From IMG/VR virus record IMGVR_UViG_3300049793_000097, positions 1 through 44,149 of that record: a stretch of DNA of 44,149 nt; one strand, 5' to 3'. The translations under genes and the position numbers were made by a program. The notes under the pieces were generated by a model, which was not told the DNA's origin, did no database searches, and saw nothing but the letters and a program-made list of their open reading frames with translations. Positions 1 to 6,380 of the stretch are shown piece by piece (the stretch's first letter is position 1; the number at the start of each line of letters is the position of its first letter). This DNA comes from a virus.

Positions 1-127
1 TCCGCCAGCCAGCCGCGCTCGGCCAGAACCGCCAACACATATTCCGTGTCCAGCGGCCTAAGCGTCACAAGGCGGGTCGAGGTCGTCAGCACGCGCACGT
101 AGCGCGGCGGGTCGCCATGACGGTGTG
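1..127. repeat. Terminal direct repeat, left copy (circular assembly overlap)
   Basis: These 127 bases are identical to the last 127 bases of the window. A repeat of exactly 127 bases is what k-mer assemblers leave when a circular or circularly permuted molecule is written as a line, so it is more likely an assembly overlap than a biological terminal repeat. The repeat lies inside an open reading frame that continues uninterrupted across the join, which supports true circularity. Confidence 0.9.
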
Positions 128-233
128 GGCGTACGGACTGCGGGACCTGAGCGCGCACCTTGCGCCGCCACCCCGGCGCTCCATTGTGGGCGCTGGCCGG
201 AATGCGGATGTCCGCAACTGTGATCCGTGTCAT
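1..233 (-). CDS. Hypothetical early protein, N-terminal part (gene crosses the window ends)
   Basis: An ATG at 233 opens a frame that runs off base 1 and continues at 44022 down to 43839 once the molecule is closed, giving a 138-residue protein. The start begins MTRITVADIRIP, and its ATG overlaps the stop of the upstream gene as ATGA, so the start is well supported by translational coupling. No known family is recognised. The N-terminal third is basic (WRRKVRAQVPQSVRPHRHG), the middle contains TEYVLAVLAERGWLAEGAVWGE, which could be a small helical DNA-binding segment, and the C-terminus is beta-rich. It sits near the distal end of the leftward early operon. Confidence 0.7.
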   Translation of the reverse strand, partial: MTRITVADIRIPASAHNGAPGWRRKVRAQVPQSVRPHRHGDPPRYVRVLTTSTRLVTLRPLDTEYVLAVLAERGWLA

Positions 234-553
234 AGGGTCCGTCCTTTCGGTTTCGTGCAGTAGATACAGGTCTCGCCACGGCGACAGAACGCGTCAATGA
301 AGGCGTCGCGCGCAGGGGCTGAGCAGTGGCAGAAGTCTTCGTCGGTTCGCTGCACGACCGGAAGCGGCAGCGCGTCGGGCGACGATTTGCGGCGCAGGTC
401 GATCTTCATGTCCCGCGTCCATTCGAATATCGGCCTCGTGCTCACGCCGAACATCTCTGCGAGGGCCTGCACGCTGAACCGGGGCCGCAGTTCGCACACA
501 AGTTTGATCTTCTCTTCGCGCGGCAGTGCGGCGTAGCTGAGCTCAGCGCACAT
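230..553 (-). CDS. Helix-turn-helix plus zinc-knuckle small protein
   Basis: This is a 107-residue protein. Residues about 27-47 (FSVQALAEMFGVSTRPIFEW) look like a helix-turn-helix of the type that recognises DNA. The C-terminal 35 residues hold Cys75, Cys77, Cys90, Cys96 and Cys99, the last two as CIYC, a probable zinc-binding knuckle. It overlaps the IHF-like gene upstream by 11 bases and the next gene by 4 (ATGA), so all three are probably co-translated. A role as a regulator or DNA-bound accessory protein is inference from the motifs; I do not recognise the family. Confidence 0.7.
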   Translation of the reverse strand: MCAELSYAALPREEKIKLVCELRPRFSVQALAEMFGVSTRPIFEWTRDMKIDLRRKSSPDALPLPVVQRTDEDFCHCSAPARDAFIDAFCRRGETCIYCTKPKGRTL

Positions 554-884
554 ACTTCGCCCGCGCTTTCCGGTTCTCTTCGAGGCGCTCGATGGCCAAC
601 ATTGTTTGCTTGACCAGTTCGACGTGACGCGCGCCGCAGAGGTCTTCGACGCGCATCAGCCTGGGGACGCCGGCCGTTCTGATGATGCGCTCGGCCTTCA
701 CGTGTGAGATGCCGCGGATCGCTCGCAGGACGTCGTAGACGCGGATCGAGTGCTCGCGCTCGCCGAGGACTGTGATCGGGTCGAGGCTGCCCGCGGCGAT
801 GCTCATCTTGATCTGGGCGTTGCGGGTTTTGGCTGCGTTGGCCAGTTCGAGGGCGATGAGGGACTGGGCGGTTGTGCAGTTCAT
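543..884 (-). CDS. Actinobacterial-type integration host factor (mIHF-like)
   Basis: This 113-residue protein aligns by eye over nearly its full length with the actinobacterial mIHF/sIHF family. It has an alpha-helical N-terminus ending NAAKTRNAQIKMSIAAGSL, then a helix-two-turn-helix segment at about residues 52-73 (LRAIRGISHVKAERIIRTAG) and a basic RxxxV segment after it. mIHF bends DNA and is the host factor that mycobacteriophage L5 integrase needs to build its intasome. Here the phage carries its own copy downstream of int, so a role in integration, excision or nucleoid remodelling is likely. The ATG at 884 overlaps the previous stop as ATGA and is preferred over an in-frame start at 917. 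It has no similarity to the HU/IHF fold of E. coli. Confidence 0.8.
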   Translation of the reverse strand: MNCTTAQSLIALELANAAKTRNAQIKMSIAAGSLDPITVLGEREHSIRVYDVLRAIRGISHVKAERIIRTAGVPRLMRVEDLCGARHVELVKQTMLAIERLEENRKARAKYVR

Positions 885-1054
885 ACGGCAGTCACCATCT
901 CGCTCGCAGGAAACCAATCGGACTCACCTTCAAGCCATACGCGCGCGCCGCTGTCCGACCATTCGACGCAGTCGACAACGCGGCGAACGTGCTGCGCGAT
1001 CACAACGTCACCCGGCTCGAATGGATCGGGCTCGTCACTCCAAATGTCGTACAT
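881..1054 (-). CDS. Small acidic hypothetical protein
   Basis: The frame gives a 57-residue acidic protein from ATG 1054 (MYDIWSDEPDPFEPGDVVIA). An alternative ATG at 1081 adds nine residues but overlaps the preceding gene by 22 bases. The pattern PGDVVIAQHVRRVVDCVEWSDS followed by ARVWLEGESDWFPASEM suggests a small beta-barrel, similar in look to SH3-like DNA-mimic or adaptor proteins, but no family is recognised. Its stop overlaps the IHF-like start (ATGA), so the two are coupled. Confidence 0.6.
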   Translation of the reverse strand: MYDIWSDEPDPFEPGDVVIAQHVRRVVDCVEWSDSGARVWLEGESDWFPASEMVTAV

Positions 1055-1059
1055 CGCGC

Positions 1060-1383
1060 CTACCTGTCCCCAAGCGCCCATACACCGCGCCCAACTGATT
1101 CCAGAATCCCGCGATTGGCGAGCTGTCGGCACACCGCATACGCGCGGTCGCGGGCGGGCTCGCAACATGGCTGACGTTGTGACTCGGGCAGGCCGGTGAT
1201 ACCCCGGCACTTCTCCGAATCGATCATGTGAATGGCGACGCCCGCCGATGCGATCGTGACCGTGGGCCAGCGCGAGAGGACTTGCAGGACGGCCTTCTGA
1301 TGCTGTGTCAGCCGGGGCAGGCGCGCGGCTTGTTTGTAATCCACGCCCCCCCCGTCTAGGCGTAATTGAGTTACGGCGTTCAT
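1060..1383 (-). CDS. Putative winged-helix DNA-binding protein
   Basis: This is a 107-residue protein. Residues about 25-105 have the layout of a winged helix: LTQHQKAVLQVLSRWP as first helix, a variable linker containing CCEPARDRAYAVCRQLANRG as recognition helix, then the wing ILESVGRGVWAL. Such proteins in early operons usually act as regulators or as replication/partition accessory proteins. ATGA overlap with the gene above fixes the start. The linker holds an unusual pair of adjacent cysteines. The fold call rests on hydrophobic pattern only. Confidence 0.6.
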   Translation of the reverse strand: MNAVTQLRLDGGGVDYKQAARLPRLTQHQKAVLQVLSRWPTVTIASAGVAIHMIDSEKCRGITGLPESQRQPCCEPARDRAYAVCRQLANRGILESVGRGVWALGDR

Positions 1384-1886
1384 GGGGCTCCCTCGATCTT
1401 GCGTTCGTATTCCACTTGCAGTTCGTATTCCGCGATCGCTGTGTGCAGTTCGGGGTGCGCGTAGAGCATCAAGTTCTCGCGCTCGTCAATCTGTCGAAGC
1501 GGCCCGCGCCACTCGTCAAAAGATCCATTGATGAAGCGGCACCCGTACATGCCCATTCGTTCATCTGTAAGTGCCGGCGTATCCGGTCCGAGCTTTCCGG
1601 CCAAGACTTTCTGATCCACGACGTGCAGCCATTCCATCTCGGTGCAGTCGTGCTCAATCCCTGCCAGGAGTCCGACACACACACCAGACTGACGAGCCTT
1701 CGCCTTACCGATGCACTTCAAGTAATCGGAGGCCTTGATGTAGCGCCCGCTTCCACTCGCTGAGTTCTTTTTCAGTTCGTGTCGGACGGTCCCGAACGGA
1801 GCCTTCTTCGGCTTGGTCAGGTGAGTGATGCAGAGCGGACAGCCGCGCTCCCCTCCATCGATGCCATGGATCTCGCAGGTGGTCAT
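1380..1886 (-). CDS. Zinc-finger-containing hypothetical protein
   Basis: This is a 168-residue protein beginning MTTCEIHGIDGGERGCPLC. The spaced Cys/His set (C-x2-H, then CPLC) is a typical treble-clef or zinc-ribbon start, as seen at the head of phage HNH endonucleases, but no HNH catalytic triad follows. The remainder is mixed alpha/beta with MEWLHVVDQKVLAGK and a charged helical C-terminus ending YERKIEG. ATG 1886 is chosen because GGAG lies 8 bases upstream and its ATG overlaps the stop of the preceding frame; a GTG at 1895 has the GGAG too close. Function unknown. Confidence 0.65.
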   Translation of the reverse strand: MTTCEIHGIDGGERGCPLCITHLTKPKKAPFGTVRHELKKNSASGSGRYIKASDYLKCIGKAKARQSGVCVGLLAGIEHDCTEMEWLHVVDQKVLAGKLGPDTPALTDERMGMYGCRFINGSFDEWRGPLRQIDERENLMLYAHPELHTAIAEYELQVEYERKIEGAP

Positions 1887-2113
1887 GCTGCACACTCCAT
1901 CCAGAACGTGCTGTGGCGCTTGCTACCGAGATTTTCCGCCGCTGCTACTGAGTTGCTACCGGTCCGACGGGAATCCGCTGGAAAGTCGTGGACACCCGTG
2001 GACCGGTATGGATACGCAACTGGTCCACAATCGCCCTTTGCAGAGCGGTTGTGGACCGATATGGACACATTGCCATACCAGCTGGGGAAATGTGTTCGAT
2101 TTGTGTCCATCAT
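1883..2113 (-). CDS. Possible 76-residue ORF across the attP-like region
   Basis: The frame starts at ATG 2113 overlapping the integrase stop (ATGATG containing TGA), and its stop overlaps the next ATG by four bases. That is the same ATGA coupling used throughout the operon and argues that the frame is translated. Against this, the product (MMDTNRTHFPSWYGNVSI and onward) is polar, has no obvious core, and the DNA is dense with direct and inverted repeats expected of an attachment site. It may be a passively open frame or a small protein coded through attP. Low-to-moderate confidence. Confidence 0.4.
   Translation of the reverse strand: MMDTNRTHFPSWYGNVSISVHNRSAKGDCGPVAYPYRSTGVHDFPADSRRTGSNSVAAAENLGSKRHSTFWMECAA
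1920..2110. other. Repeat-rich region behind int, candidate attP with arm and core sites
   Basis: Two repeat families lie just past the 3' end of int. TTGCTACCG occurs at 1920-1928 and 1953-1961 with a near copy CTGCTACTG at 1942-1950, so the copies are 22 and 11 bases apart, one face of the helix. The second family is TTGTGGACC followed by TATGGACAC: direct copies at about 1997-2014 and 2050-2068, a reversed copy of the first half at 2021-2030 and of the second half at 2103-2110. Helically phased repeats next to int fit integrase/Xis/IHF binding sites of an attP. The core crossover is not identifiable without the host attB. Confidence 0.5.
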
Positions 2114-3189
2114 GCGACTCCTAGGGGTTCCTGCTCCCGGGTTGCTTCCGTGATTTCGTTCTGAGTGCGTGTAGCTGCTACCGCGTCTGCCCGTTCAACC
2201 GCCTGCAAGGACTCTTCGATGTCCAGTTCTACATAGCTGCGCGAGAGGGTTTCGCCGTTGTCTGAATGTGTGACTTGCTTGGCGAGGTCCGAGAGGATTC
2301 CCCGCCCTCCCGCCTGGACAATGCGCGAGGTTCCGCCTGACTTGAGGTCGTAGAACCACATCTCCGGTCGGCCGTAGGCGGCGCGCACGGGGCTGAACCA
2401 GTTGTTGACCGTGTTGTTACGCATGGCGCGGCCACGAAGGTTCGTGAAGATCAGATCGTCGTCATCGCCACGCTCAAGTAGCTCAAGCCCTTCGCGCGCA
2501 ATTGGAAGGAGTGCGGTCTGCTGCGCGCGGCCCCGTTTGACTGCGGGTGTGTCGACGCGGTTTGTCTGCCAGCCAATAGCGCACTCCCGGAGCAGAAACA
2601 TGTGGGCCGGGCGAAGCATCGACCCGTAGTGGAACAGAATCATCGCGGCCATCTTGCGGCCCTTGAGTCCCGGCAACACGCGCATGGCGAGTCCCGCCAG
2701 CTCGCGCACTTCCGTCTCAGTGAGGATGACCTTGCCCGGGCGCTGGATCGGGTCTTTGCCCTTCACGCCGTCGAGCGGATTGGACTTGCACATGCGCTTT
2801 TTGCGCGCCCATTCCAGCATCGAGAATGAACTGGCGACAACGTTGGCCGAAACAGTGAGTCCCCATCGCTGCGCCGCCTCAAAGTCGTCGTAGAGCTCGT
2901 CGGGGGTTCGGCTGCCAAACGTGGCCTCCAAGACCTTTGAGTCGCGGGTGTAGTTGTCGCGGCTCTTGTACGCCAGCGATTCAACGTGCAGGTCAAGCCA
3001 CGCCTTGCGCACCTGCTTGATCGTGCGGCCAGCGGCGTTGCGGTCACCTGACTTCCACTCCACGATGAGCGCGTAGGCCTCCTCATCGGTGTCGCGGGTG
3101 CCAAGATGAATCTTGTCCTTGCGCTCTTTGCAATAGGGCATGGCGACGTAGCGATTGCCGCGCGGGTAGACGCCGGGGAATCTAGACAT
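2110..3189 (-). CDS. int: Tyrosine recombinase (phage integrase)
   Basis: This 359-residue tyrosine recombinase should insert the phage into, and with Xis remove it from, the host chromosome. The N-terminal 60 residues resemble an arm-binding domain (PRGNRYVAMPYCKERKDK). Residues 55-145 form the SAM-like core-binding domain. The catalytic domain shows Arg193 (SMLRPAHM), a candidate Lys218, His308 (THSD) and the nucleophile Tyr319 (RSYVEL). The usual HxxR box is replaced by Tyr280-Asp-Leu-Lys283, so the second arginine appears to be lysine, which is unusual and could lower activity or mark a divergent subfamily. Start ATG 3189 overlaps the Xis-like gene by 8 bases. The presence of int plus repressor indicates a temperate lifestyle. 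Confidence 0.9.
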   Translation of the reverse strand: MSRFPGVYPRGNRYVAMPYCKERKDKIHLGTRDTDEEAYALIVEWKSGDRNAAGRTIKQVRKAWLDLHVESLAYKSRDNYTRDSKVLEATFGSRTPDELYDDFEAAQRWGLTVSANVVASSFSMLEWARKKRMCKSNPLDGVKGKDPIQRPGKVILTETEVRELAGLAMRVLPGLKGRKMAAMILFHYGSMLRPAHMFLLRECAIGWQTNRVDTPAVKRGRAQQTALLPIAREGLELLERGDDDDLIFTNLRGRAMRNNTVNNWFSPVRAAYGRPEMWFYDLKSGGTSRIVQAGGRGILSDLAKQVTHSDNGETLSRSYVELDIEESLQAVERADAVAATRTQNEITEATREQEPLGVA

Positions 3190-3448
3190 TTGGTCCTCCT
3201 ATAGGTGTTGCGTATCCGCCCGCGATGCTACTGCGCCAGTAGCCATTTGCGCGGAGCCATGCGACACATTCAGAAACCAAAAACAAGTTGCCTGCGGTCG
3301 TGCGTTCAGCCACGGGCATTCCCTCGGAGATGAATACGAACACCTTCGACTTGCCGTAGTGAATCTCGCGCTGAAGTTCTGCGCGGGTAACCGGCTTCTC
3401 GTCTACGTGGACGTACCTGGGGTGGCTGTCAAGGCGCACGACAGACAC
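3182..3448 (-). CDS. Excisionase-like helix-turn-helix protein
   Basis: This 88-residue protein has the pattern of small MerR-type excisionase domains: VTRAELQREIHYGKSKVFVFI in place of the usual helix-turn-helix, then SEGMPVAERTTAGNLFLVSEC and VAWLRANGYW. In the family, a GMP turn, a beta wing and a final VxAWL helix are characteristic. Position immediately upstream of int with an 8-base overlap supports a recombination directionality factor that bends attP/attR and favours excision. A small-terminase-like helix-turn-helix has the same look, but the int linkage makes Xis the better call. Confidence 0.65.
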   Translation of the reverse strand: MSVVRLDSHPRYVHVDEKPVTRAELQREIHYGKSKVFVFISEGMPVAERTTAGNLFLVSECVAWLRANGYWRSSIAGGYATPIGGPNV

Positions 3449-3450
3449 AG

Positions 3451-3726
3451 CTAGTCCCTGACCCCTCTCGGCGACGAGACTTCCCGACTATCGGTGAATT
3501 GCGCCCCGCATTCCGAGCAGCAGTGGATCGGTGGAATCGTGCACTTGTACTCGCCTGATTTTGTGTGTCCGTTGATCTGGCACTTCGCGTAAGCCACTGC
3601 TATTTCTTCGTCGCTCATGCGGTCGAGCTTCTTCCAGTAAGGCTCAGCGGCGGCAGACGGTTCCGAACTTGCGTCCGGTTTGTCACGCTTCGGAGGGACT
3701 TTGTCCCGACCATTTTCCTTAGTCAT
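3451..3726 (-). CDS. Hypothetical protein with C-terminal zinc finger
   Basis: This is a 91-residue protein from ATG 3726, overlapping the preceding stop by eight bases. The N-terminal third is disordered and charged (TKENGRDKVPPKRDKPD then SSEPSAAAEPYW) and shares nucleotide and residue similarity with the start of the gene at 7797-8405. The C-terminal half has YKCTIPPIHCCSECGAQF, with four cysteines and a histidine, a probable zinc ribbon. Function unknown; likely a nucleic-acid-contacting early protein. Confidence 0.6.
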   Translation of the reverse strand: MTKENGRDKVPPKRDKPDASSEPSAAAEPYWKKLDRMSDEEIAVAYAKCQINGHTKSGEYKCTIPPIHCCSECGAQFTDSREVSSPRGVRD

Positions 3727-3937
3727 TTTCCTGTCCCGTCTTGTCAGTGGGGTTGGTTGCGGCGAACTCGGCTGGCTCGATGGTGATTCGGACAAGCCCG
3801 GTGGGGATTTCCAACGGCTCGGTCGAGTCCATGACATCACCGACGATTGTGAACGTGTCGGCCTTGCGTCCGGGTTGGCGGAGATCCGCCCCGTGACAGA
3901 TCATGTCGATGATTGCCGTTGGCTTCTTGCCGCTCAT
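3719..3937 (-). CDS. Hypothetical early protein, 72 aa
   Basis: This is a 72-residue protein (MSGKKPTAIIDMICHGAD) with an alternating pattern in KADTFTIVGDVMDSTEP and GLVRITIEPAEFA suggesting a compact beta-sheet. Its ATG overlaps the previous gene by four bases and its end overlaps the next by eight, as expected for a coupled operon member. No family recognised. Confidence 0.6.
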   Translation of the reverse strand: MSGKKPTAIIDMICHGADLRQPGRKADTFTIVGDVMDSTEPLEIPTGLVRITIEPAEFAATNPTDKTGQEND

Positions 3938-4254
3938 CCCTGCTCCTTACTCTTGCTGGGGGGACTGGCCAGCCATTCGCCGACCTCCCGCGCTTCGATG
4001 TATGGCTCTACGGTGAACAGCGGTTGTTCGGCGTGTCGCTTAGTTGCGGCTTCCGCGTTGGAGATTCCGCCGCAGGGGCAGGATGGCCCACCGCTACAAC
4101 ACCAGTAATCGTCGGGGTCAAGATTGAAAGCTTCGACCACACGGCCCTGCAAGATCAGCACGCGCCGCTCTGCATTCGCCAGCGTTTCGTAGGGCAGGCG
4201 CTTCACACGGTCCATGCCTTCTCGCTGCCAACACACTCGATACTGAAAGGCCAT
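3934..4254 (-). CDS. Hypothetical protein with cysteine cluster
   Basis: This is a 106-residue protein from ATG 4254, or 107 from a GTG at 4257 that would overlap the upstream stop by four bases. The first part (FQYRVCWQREGMDRVKRL then ERRVLILQGRVVEAFNLD) looks like a small alpha/beta domain. The centre has WCCSGGPSCPCGG, five cysteines within twelve residues, a probable metal-binding loop. The C-terminus is polar. Function unknown. Confidence 0.6.
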   Translation of the reverse strand: MAFQYRVCWQREGMDRVKRLPYETLANAERRVLILQGRVVEAFNLDPDDYWCCSGGPSCPCGGISNAEAATKRHAEQPLFTVEPYIEAREVGEWLASPPSKSKEQG

Positions 4255-4724
4255 CACTCGGCTCCCTTGCTTTCCGTTGCAGCTTCTAGAGCGGCGGTGA
4301 GGTTGGGTGCGGCGATCCCATCGTGTTCAACGGCGACCTGATCGGCACGCCCGAGATAGAGCACTACGGGAAGTTCGGTGCCGCAGTTGTCCACAAAGAT
4401 CAGATCGCGGTCCTGCCCCGAAAGCAACTTCTCCGCCGCTTGGTTCACTTCTACGTCTCGTTCGTTACGGCCTTGGAGGATGGCCTGTTCGCGCTGTGTG
4501 TCGATGGTGGCGAGGAGGGTTTTTGCGGCGGCGGTTTGGCGATAGGCGATTCCGTCCACCATGCCCGCGTCTACAAGCCGCCGATTGTTTGACGCCATCG
4601 ACACGCCGTTGATCTTCGCGATCCTGCCCTTGAGTAGTGAGCGCCGATTGCCATATCGCCGCAACAACTCGATCTGCTCGTCCGTCAAAGCCTCGTCGCC
4701 TATCCGTCCTTCATTGGGGGTCAT
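4254..4724 (-). CDS. Hypothetical protein with N-terminal helix-turn-helix look
   Basis: This is a 156-residue protein. Residues 14-60 (LTDEQIELLRRYGNRRSLL, then IAKINGVSMASNNRRLVDAGM) resemble a helix-turn-helix that could bind DNA, followed by a long charged helix (TQREQAILQGRNERDVEV) and a C-terminal beta segment DLIFVDNCGTELPVVLYLG. The start overlaps the gene above by four bases. The combination suggests an early regulator, but no family is recognised. Confidence 0.6.
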   Translation of the reverse strand: MTPNEGRIGDEALTDEQIELLRRYGNRRSLLKGRIAKINGVSMASNNRRLVDAGMVDGIAYRQTAAAKTLLATIDTQREQAILQGRNERDVEVNQAAEKLLSGQDRDLIFVDNCGTELPVVLYLGRADQVAVEHDGIAAPNLTAALEAATESKGAE

Positions 4725-4897
4725 TGGGTTTGCTCCTTGGGTGGCGTTCCTTCAATTGGCGGGTCGCCGGGCTTCCACTTGCCGTAGCCGGGGCGCATTC
4801 CACATTGACACACCGAATCCGCCGTGAACTGCCGGACGTATCCGCAGTCCTCGCAGGGTTTGATCGCGCCACTCTCTACTGAGACGTCAGGCGGCAT
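4721..4897 (-). CDS. Small zinc-ribbon protein
   Basis: This is a 58-residue protein from ATG 4897 (MPPDVSVESGAIKPCEDCGY). The pair CEDCG and CQCG, separated by about a dozen residues, is a minimal four-cysteine zinc ribbon. It overlaps the upstream gene by 11 bases and the downstream one by four. An upstream in-frame extension was rejected because it lies wholly inside the neighbour. Small zinc ribbons in phage early regions are often nucleic-acid or polymerase contacting; that is inference here. Confidence 0.6.
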   Translation of the reverse strand: MPPDVSVESGAIKPCEDCGYVRQFTADSVCQCGMRPGYGKWKPGDPPIEGTPPKEQTQ

Positions 4898-5579
4898 GGT
4901 CAGCCTCCTCGTTTGGTTTATTGGGCGCGGCTTCGCCGACCCGTGTCGTGACAGAGTGGATTGCGTCCCGTTCGGCTTCCTGCTCGCCCATGCGCTCAAC
5001 GATCACCTGCGCGATCTCGTCGCGGGGAATGTCGTACTTCAGCGTGTCGAGCAACCACTTTTGTTCGGCGGCGAGTGCTTCGGCAAGGTTGCGCTCTGCG
5101 GCGGCTGTGAGCGCGACCGTCTGCTCCGCGAGGTTTGCCATGCCTACATCGATGCCTGCCGTGTGTGCGTCTGTGAGAGCCCCTAGAACATCATCCTCGT
5201 CCACGCGCAAGGTTTCCGTTCCGCCGGTCCAACCTGGCTTCGGCTTGTTCCACCATTGATAGACCAAGTGGACGCCGGGACCGACGATTCGGTTCTTCTT
5301 TCCTTCGCCGAAGCCTTCAACGATCAACGTGTAGAGATTTTGGAAAGGGCCGGTTCGACCCTCGGGGGTCAGAAAGTTGCGGCACGATTCTTCGATGATC
5401 GCGGCCTTGCGCGGAGAGATTTTCTGCTTGTCGTCTCCCGCGTTAATGCCGTGAGCCGCAACGCCCTCCACGACTTCTAGAGGCAGCAAGATTGCCACGA
5501 GTTCATCGGCAGCAGACGGCCCAGAGTCACCCTCACTCTGTCGCGCTACGGGCGAAGCCCCATAGTCCTTACTGTTCAT
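4887..5579 (-). CDS. Hypothetical early protein, 230 aa
   Basis: This is a 230-residue protein from ATG 5579, overlapping the upstream stop by 11 bases. The N-terminus is a flexible tail (NSKDYGASPVARQSEGDSGP then SAADEL) that resembles tails of other early genes in this phage. The centre has ISPRKAAIIEESCRNFLTPEG and GKKNRIVGPGVHLVYQWWN, and the C-terminal half is a long helix likely to form a coiled coil (TVALTAAAERNLAEALAAEQ). No family recognised; oligomerisation through the coiled coil is plausible. Confidence 0.65.
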   Translation of the reverse strand: MNSKDYGASPVARQSEGDSGPSAADELVAILLPLEVVEGVAAHGINAGDDKQKISPRKAAIIEESCRNFLTPEGRTGPFQNLYTLIVEGFGEGKKNRIVGPGVHLVYQWWNKPKPGWTGGTETLRVDEDDVLGALTDAHTAGIDVGMANLAEQTVALTAAAERNLAEALAAEQKWLLDTLKYDIPRDEIAQVIVERMGEQEAERDAIHSVTTRVGEAAPNKPNEEADHAA

Positions 5580-6096
5580 CGCTCGCCTCCTGGTTGAGGG
5601 CTTGAAGGGTGGTGGCGAGTTTGCGGGCTGCGTGTAGTTCCTCGGCAGGGTTGTACGCCTTCCGATCACGCGCCGCAAGCAACCGCTTCGCCGCTTCACT
5701 CAGTCCATCTGGGGGCGACTGGTTGCGGTCGTATCCCGCCATGATCGCCGACGCAAACCAAGCCAGCATCGTGCCTTCATCTGTGGCGATTTCCGGCTTG
5801 TCGGTGACACGCTGCACGAACCGTTTGGCCCAGACCAGCGCATCGGGATTGCCGATGAGGTCAAGGTCGTTCTCGGTCGCTGCATTGACATGGAACGAGT
5901 TTCCCCGTGTCAGTCCATCTGGGGGTAACGGGATCTCGTTTGACTTGTCACAGATTGCGGCGACTTCAGCCGCGAAGTGTTTGCAGTCAAGCTCTCCGAC
6001 TACGTGTTGCTTGTGGAGAATCCGCAGCTCGCGCAAAAGCTCCGCCGCTCGTTCCTGGCCCTTAGGTGTTGGGGTGCTGGTCGGTGTGTCGCTCAT
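5569..6096 (-). CDS. Hypothetical phage protein, 175 aa
   Basis: This is a 175-residue protein with a helical N-terminal region (KGQERAAELLRELRILHKQH) and a middle motif W-A-x-x-F followed by DEGTMLAWFASAIMAGYDRN. The motif WFAxAIMAGxD is one I recall from many short phage proteins of unknown role. A 16-base sequence (TCAGTCCATCTGGGGG on the plus strand) occurs twice in the gene, at 5700 and 5910, encoding PPDGL both times. Start overlaps the preceding stop by one base. Function unknown. Confidence 0.65.
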   Translation of the reverse strand: MSDTPTSTPTPKGQERAAELLRELRILHKQHVVGELDCKHFAAEVAAICDKSNEIPLPPDGLTRGNSFHVNAATENDLDLIGNPDALVWAKRFVQRVTDKPEIATDEGTMLAWFASAIMAGYDRNQSPPDGLSEAAKRLLAARDRKAYNPAEELHAARKLATTLQALNQEASDEQ

Positions 6097-6380
6097 CAGA
6101 CAGGTCCTCCGTAAATCTCAGCTTCGAGTAGCTCAATGGCCGTGTGACCAGCGGGATAGGTCGGGTGAATCCAGTAGGTGTCTCGCACTTCGACAAGACC
6201 GCGTTCGGCCAGCAACTTCACCGCTCCGTTGATCGCGTTGCCGTTCATGCCGTTCATGTGACGCTTTAGATCGACCATCCGAATCGAGGCGTCGGTTGTC
6301 GAGAGTGAGGACTTAGACAGCATCCCGATGTTCCGCAGTACCTCGCTGTGCCGTGGCGTGATTTTGGTCAGCGCGCTCAT
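6096..6380 (-). CDS. Putative winged-helix regulator
   Basis: This is a 94-residue protein reading as a compact winged helix: ITPRHSEVLRNIGMLSKSS, IRMVDLKRHMNGMNGNAING, AVKLLAERGLVEVRDTYWI, with the last segment as recognition helix plus wing. Similar MarR/ArsR-like single-domain proteins regulate transcription by binding operator DNA. Coupled by one- and four-base overlaps to its neighbours. Target unknown. Confidence 0.6.
   Translation of the reverse strand: MSALTKITPRHSEVLRNIGMLSKSSLSTTDASIRMVDLKRHMNGMNGNAINGAVKLLAERGLVEVRDTYWIHPTYPAGHTAIELLEAEIYGGPV

Noticed and set aside
1-127. Biological direct terminal repeat or att-type duplication
   Set aside because: The length is exactly 127, a common maximal assembly k-mer, and the repeat lies inside a gene; an assembly overlap is the simpler reading.
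58-297. 79-codon minus-strand frame at the left end
   Set aside because: It is in a different phase from the ATGA-coupled frame that runs across the circular seam, and its product is low-complexity.
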